64,000 nucleotides of DNA. Source: Flavobacterium johnsoniae UW101. Its GTDB lineage: Bacteria; Bacteroidota; Bacteroidia; Flavobacteriales; Flavobacteriaceae. Shown piece by piece: positions 61,219 to 64,000 of this stretch (position 1 is the stretch's first letter; every line of letters begins with the position of its first letter). Both the position numbers and the translations under genes were made by a program. The notes under the pieces were generated by a model that searched no databases, was not told the origin of the DNA, and saw only the letters and a program-made list of their open reading frames with translations. The DNA is taken from positions 4,278,001-4,342,000 of the forward strand of contig NC_009441.1 in assembly GCF_000016645.1 (NCBI RefSeq). Direction: 5' to 3'.

Positions 61219-61557
61219 CTATTCTGCTTCTTCATTATTTTCTGAAAACAGATCGGCAATCTCATTTAAAAATTCAAATTCGTCAACTGGAAACAGCTGA
61301 AGAGCAATTCCCAGTATAAGCCCCACATCAATGTATTGGTTTTCGATTGTACGCGGAACTTCTGCGCTGTCGTGATCTAAAGCAATAATACAGAGCTTCA
61401 TCAGGTTTCTGATCACAGAACCGAGTTCGCAATAGCCATAAACCCTGATCTCTGCATTATATATACCCCTTTTATCCTCTGCTTTTTTCAGGGCATTAAG
61501 CAGTTTTCCGCTTAACGCCCTGATGCCTTCCAGTTTTTTGATTTTATCGGTTTCCAT
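61219..61557 (-). CDS. Small helical paralogue of MNT-HEPN operon
   Basis: The 112-residue protein has METDKIKKLEGIRALSGKLL, YNAEIRVYGYCELGSVIRNL and YIDVGLILGIALQLFPVDEF. It is 11 bp downstream of the MNT-HEPN gene at 61569. Together with 60861, 42328 and 43297 it defines a small protein family confined to these operons, suggesting a dedicated partner of the MNT-HEPN proteins. Confidence 0.7.
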   Translation of the reverse strand: METDKIKKLEGIRALSGKLLNALKKAEDKRGIYNAEIRVYGYCELGSVIRNLMKLCIIALDHDSAEVPRTIENQYIDVGLILGIALQLFPVDEFEFLNEIADLFSENNEEAE

Positions 61558-61568
61558 AACTTCTGTTT

Positions 61569-62426
61569 TTATGCTGATAAAGCTTCCTGCTGATGAATTC
61601 CCTCAAGCCTCTTCAGTTCCTTCTGGATCATAGCTTCTGCGTCTTTCATGAAATCACGGCATCGGCCTTCCATCATTCCATAATACAGATAATCAAAACT
61701 GTTGCTTCTGCTGAATCGAAGCGTGTTTGGATTTTTTTTCAGAAGCTTGAACATATTTTTTTCATCGCTGCTGTTTCGGGGAAAATATTCAGAAGTCAAG
61801 CTTGTGAAGTATTCGCACAGCTCAAATAAGTAGCCCAGTGAGAAATGATTCGGGGTATATCCCAGAAATACCCTTATAAGGGAAAGGCAGGTCTGTTCAA
61901 CTATCTGGTGGAGAGAACACATTCTGACTTCATAGGAAAAATACTGGTCGTTATTATAGATAAGATCCCAGATCGATTCACTGACATTTCTTCTGTCTCC
62001 TGCGTATGCTGAAGTGCTTTTCACATATCTCTTTTCTGGATTCTTAGCCCAGATTATAGGCGATCTGTACGCATCTATATGAATCCTCTGCGCATTTTTA
62101 AAAATGTTCCAGAAGAAATACTGCTGGTCTCCGTATAATTTGACGATGTTTCTCAGGCTGTGCATGAGAATCGTTACCGTTATCTGGCCTCTTGATCTGC
62201 TCTTTATCTTATCGGTCAGGTCATTGCCGATATTATCCTCGAACTCTTCGGCTATAACCAGCAGATAAAGATGGACATGCTTTTCTTTCTGAGCGGGCTT
62301 CTGGAAAGGCTCATTAAAAGTATAACTGCTTTTCTTCTCTGCAAAACAGTAAATGCCAATTGGATCGATGTTCTGTGAAATAACTCGATAGATTAAATCG
62401 GATGCGGTGTTTTGAATTGCTTTCAT
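61569..62426 (-). CDS. Degenerate MNT-HEPN protein (285 aa), module 2
   Basis: The N-terminal half has the MNT-like strand pattern (HVHLYLLVIAEEFEDNIGND, then ITVTILMHSLRNIVKLYGDQ) without GS or DxD catalytic residues. The C-terminal half is HEPN-like: HQIVEQTCLSLIRVFLGYTP followed by NHFSLGYLFELCEYF, FPRNSSDEKNMFKLL and LRFSRSNSFDYL. It corresponds to the second half of the 545-residue protein in module 1. It is the first gene of the operon diverging from the XRE gene. Confidence 0.7.
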   Translation of the reverse strand: MKAIQNTASDLIYRVISQNIDPIGIYCFAEKKSSYTFNEPFQKPAQKEKHVHLYLLVIAEEFEDNIGNDLTDKIKSRSRGQITVTILMHSLRNIVKLYGDQQYFFWNIFKNAQRIHIDAYRSPIIWAKNPEKRYVKSTSAYAGDRRNVSESIWDLIYNNDQYFSYEVRMCSLHQIVEQTCLSLIRVFLGYTPNHFSLGYLFELCEYFTSLTSEYFPRNSSDEKNMFKLLKKNPNTLRFSRSNSFDYLYYGMMEGRCRDFMKDAEAMIQKELKRLEGIHQQEALSA

Positions 62427-62599
62427 AATTTTACTCGTTTTAGTTAATACTTGTCTGAAAAATTGTATTTTTGTTTAACACACAGGCAAGTAAGCAATTA
62501 CTTGTACCGTACGGCATCAAATTTTACCGTACCGTACATGAGATTTTTTGTATCATACATGAATCCCTCTTTTTTATTCTTAATTATTATCTTTGAGCT
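62427..62599. promoter_or_regulatory. Divergent operator/promoter region of XRE module 2
   Basis: TACCGTA-type repeats at about 62503-62539 (GTACCGTACGGCATCAAATT, TTACCGTACCGTACATGA) precede TATCATACAT and a TATCTTTG box (62588-62595) 4 nt before the XRE ATG. GAAAAATTGTATTTTTGTTT (62458-62477) is also identical to module 1 and may hold a second promoter. Confidence 0.7.
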
Positions 62600-63016
62600 A
62601 TGAGTACATTAACAAAACCAAACCACATGGGGCGCAAGATCAGCCGTATCCGTGAACTGAAAGACATGAAGCAGGAAGCACTCGCACAGGCTATGGGAAC
62701 AAACCAGCAGACTGTTTCTATATTAGAAAATAGTGAAGAAATAGATGATGAAAAATTGGCAGAAGTAGCAAAAGCCTTAGGAGTAAGCGTGGAAGCAATA
62801 AAAAATTTTTCTGATGAAGGCGTGATTAATTATTTCAACACTTTTAGTGACAACAGTATTAATCAAGGACCAATAGGCAACCAAAATATTTGTCATTTTA
62901 ATCCTCTTGACAAACTAGTTGAAGTTTACGAAGAAAATAAAAAACTGTACGAAAGATTATTGAAATCTGAACAAGACAAAATTGAATATTTGGAAAAATT
63001 ACTAAAAGCCAAATAA
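62600..63016 (+). CDS. XRE-family regulator, copy 2
   Basis: The 138-residue protein repeats the module 1 regulator: HTH at residues 12-68 (ISRIRELKDMKQEALAQAMG, TNQQTVSILENSE) and C-terminal coiled coil (KLVEVYEENKKLYERLLKSE). The linker between (NTFSDNSINQGPIGNQNICH) differs. Conserved HTH and operator motifs suggest that the two regulators could cross-regulate both modules. Confidence 0.9.
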   Translation: MSTLTKPNHMGRKISRIRELKDMKQEALAQAMGTNQQTVSILENSEEIDDEKLAEVAKALGVSVEAIKNFSDEGVINYFNTFSDNSINQGPIGNQNICHFNPLDKLVEVYEENKKLYERLLKSEQDKIEYLEKLLKAK

Positions 63017-63046
63017 GCTTTTATAAAAGACATATTAATTCACACA

Positions 63047-63070
63047 AAAAGAGACTTTAGAGTCTCTTTT
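63047..63070. terminator. Terminator after XRE gene, copy 2
   Basis: AAAAGAGACT, TTAG, AGTCTCTTTT: a 10-bp perfect stem, conserved with 46741-46764. It may also serve the convergent gene ending at 63107. Confidence 0.85.
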
Positions 63071-63106
63071 CTGTTTTATAAAATTACAATTAAATATTCC
63101 GTCGCA

Positions 63107-63766
63107 TTATTTAATTCTTTCTGCGATAAATTCTTCCGCAATTATATATGGCTGTCTAAGATTAAAATCATTGGGGCTAACATCTTCATTGCCAAAAATT
63201 AGAATTTTAGCATTCGGTTTATCTGCATATCCCTTTTTTTCACCAACAAGTTCACTTTTTATTTGAAAGCCCATTTTATGTTTTTCACAAACTCGCAGTA
63301 TGGAATTCCCTAGAGACTTAGGTATTATGATTGTTCTCTTCGTATAATTTTGGTAGAATTGCTCATTATTCCAAAAGTATTCATTGACAGTAATCCAATT
63401 TCCAGTTTCTTTCTCCAGAGCACTACTGACATCTCCAATAAATTCATTGACATTCAATGGCGTACCTGTGATTTCACATTCAATTTCGCTTTCATGAAAG
63501 ATTAGCAATAGAGGATGATGCTGCAAAATTTTCATTTTAACATAAGGCAAAGTTAAGCTCCAAAAAAAACCGTCAAATTTTTCAGTATTTCTACATGATA
63601 ATTTCCACTCTTCATATTCAATAGGTATATCATAACTGTTCTGATTAATTGAAAGTATCATTTCTAAAGAACTAGTTGAAGTTTCAAATCGATAAGATTC
63701 AAGCTTCAAATCGCAATCATTATAAAACTTTTTATCATTGGTTTTTTTAAGAAGTTCTTCTATCAT
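63107..63766 (-). CDS. Hypothetical protein (219 aa), immunity-like
   Basis: A cytoplasmic, acidic alpha/beta protein without signal peptide. Segments YEEWKLSCRNTEKFDGFFWS and NWITVNEYFWNNEQFYQNYT are rich in aromatic residues, and the C-terminus (KILIFGNEDVSPNDFNLRQP) is strand-rich. I do not recognise a family. Large single-domain acidic proteins like this are frequent as immunity or antitoxin genes in Rhs and toxin loci. It is preceded on the same strand by a partial gene at the window end. Confidence 0.6.
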   Translation of the reverse strand: MIEELLKKTNDKKFYNDCDLKLESYRFETSTSSLEMILSINQNSYDIPIEYEEWKLSCRNTEKFDGFFWSLTLPYVKMKILQHHPLLLIFHESEIECEITGTPLNVNEFIGDVSSALEKETGNWITVNEYFWNNEQFYQNYTKRTIIIPKSLGNSILRVCEKHKMGFQIKSELVGEKKGYADKPNAKILIFGNEDVSPNDFNLRQPYIIAEEFIAERIK

Positions 63767-63796
63767 GTCATGTTTTTTAATAATTCCCCGTTTTAT

Positions 63797-64000
63797 TTAA
63801 GCATCAAATTCTGCATAATAAATAATTCTTTCGACCCTTTTAATATCTGTTTTGAATTCTTCTAGTTTTAGTAAATCTTCGTAAAAATCTTTTAAAACAA
63901 ACATTTCTAAGAAATAGTCAAATCCTGGGCATTTTTCTTCAGCTATTTCTATCGACTTCATTTCCATTTCTTCAAATGTCAATTTTAAAACTAAAGCTTC
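63797..64000 (-). CDS. Partial gene at window edge, C-terminal part
   Basis: The frame is open to the end of the window (EALVLKLTFEEMEMKSIEIA...) and ends at 63797. The visible 67 residues are acidic and helical (FDYFLEMFVLKDFYEDLLKL). The true start lies beyond 64000. It lies 30 bp upstream of the 219-aa gene and is probably in its operon. Not recognised. Confidence 0.5.
   Translation of the reverse strand, partial: EALVLKLTFEEMEMKSIEIAEEKCPGFDYFLEMFVLKDFYEDLLKLEEFKTDIKRVERIIYYAEFDA

Overview
The window is AT-rich DNA from a member of the Bacteroidota, most likely Flavobacteriaceae and plausibly Flavobacterium. This rests on codon use, TAnnTTTG-type promoter boxes placed directly in front of start codons, Rhs C-termini with the flavobacterial YKYNGKE...DYGARNYDP core, MobA- and XerC-like proteins of Bacteroidetes mobile elements, and a dispersed repeat beginning TAGCCCCGAT that I associate with flavobacteria. 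No rRNA, tRNA, housekeeping operon or CRISPR array was seen. The whole window reads as accessory DNA.

Region 1 (about 2.7-29 kb) is a dense island of mostly single-gene units. Recognisable products are a proteasome-like Ntn-hydrolase, several PD-(D/E)xK-type nucleases (4190, 10639, 12792, 14049, 15349 and 26362), HEPN-type proteins (5549, 17953, 19176), a single-HKD phospholipase D-like protein, a deaminase-like protein with an overlapping partner gene, and a HEPN/Toprim protein. Many of these gene types recur in anti-phage defence. Several genes are followed, in the same orientation, by a 95-160 bp site with shared ends and a shared core (CTACAAG-ATTTGGG-TTAGGTT, TTTTGTATTTGG, TTTGGCAAATCCGAA, then GTTAGCA). 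The arrangement resembles an integron-type gene cassette array without an integron integrase nearby. A small integrative element (7.4-10.6 kb; tyrosine recombinase plus two HTH proteins) sits inside this region, between two inverted, nearly identical copies of one nuclease gene.

Region 2 (about 29.6-33.6 kb and 53.4-55.3 kb) holds three orphan Rhs C-terminal toxin modules (a DUF4329/JAMM-like domain, an HExxH metallopeptidase and a REase-like nuclease). Each is followed by a probable immunity gene. One full and one truncated IS1-family copy lie among them.

Region 3 is a pair of paralogous mobile modules (33.7-46.7 kb and 55.4-63.1 kb). Reading on the minus strand, each carries an XRE regulator diverging from an operon of degenerate MNT-HEPN proteins and small helical proteins, a primase/helicase split into two ORFs, a GGAACRCC repeat cluster, a pair of tyrosine recombinases (one lacking catalytic residues), a toxin-antitoxin cassette (Panacea-type in one, zeta-toxin-type in the other), a terminator, and a conserved sequence of about 150 bp abutting an orphan Rhs module. 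Copy 1 also has mobA, an AbiEii-type nucleotidyltransferase pair, a 19-unit 8-bp tandem repeat and large hairpins. Between the copies (46.8-53.3 kb) lie a KAP-type NTPase, a nuclease-like gene behind a TTTC microsatellite, an HNH nuclease and small membrane or secreted proteins.

Taken together the genes suggest defence, inter-bacterial toxin and mobility functions. Functions are family-level inferences from sequence alone.
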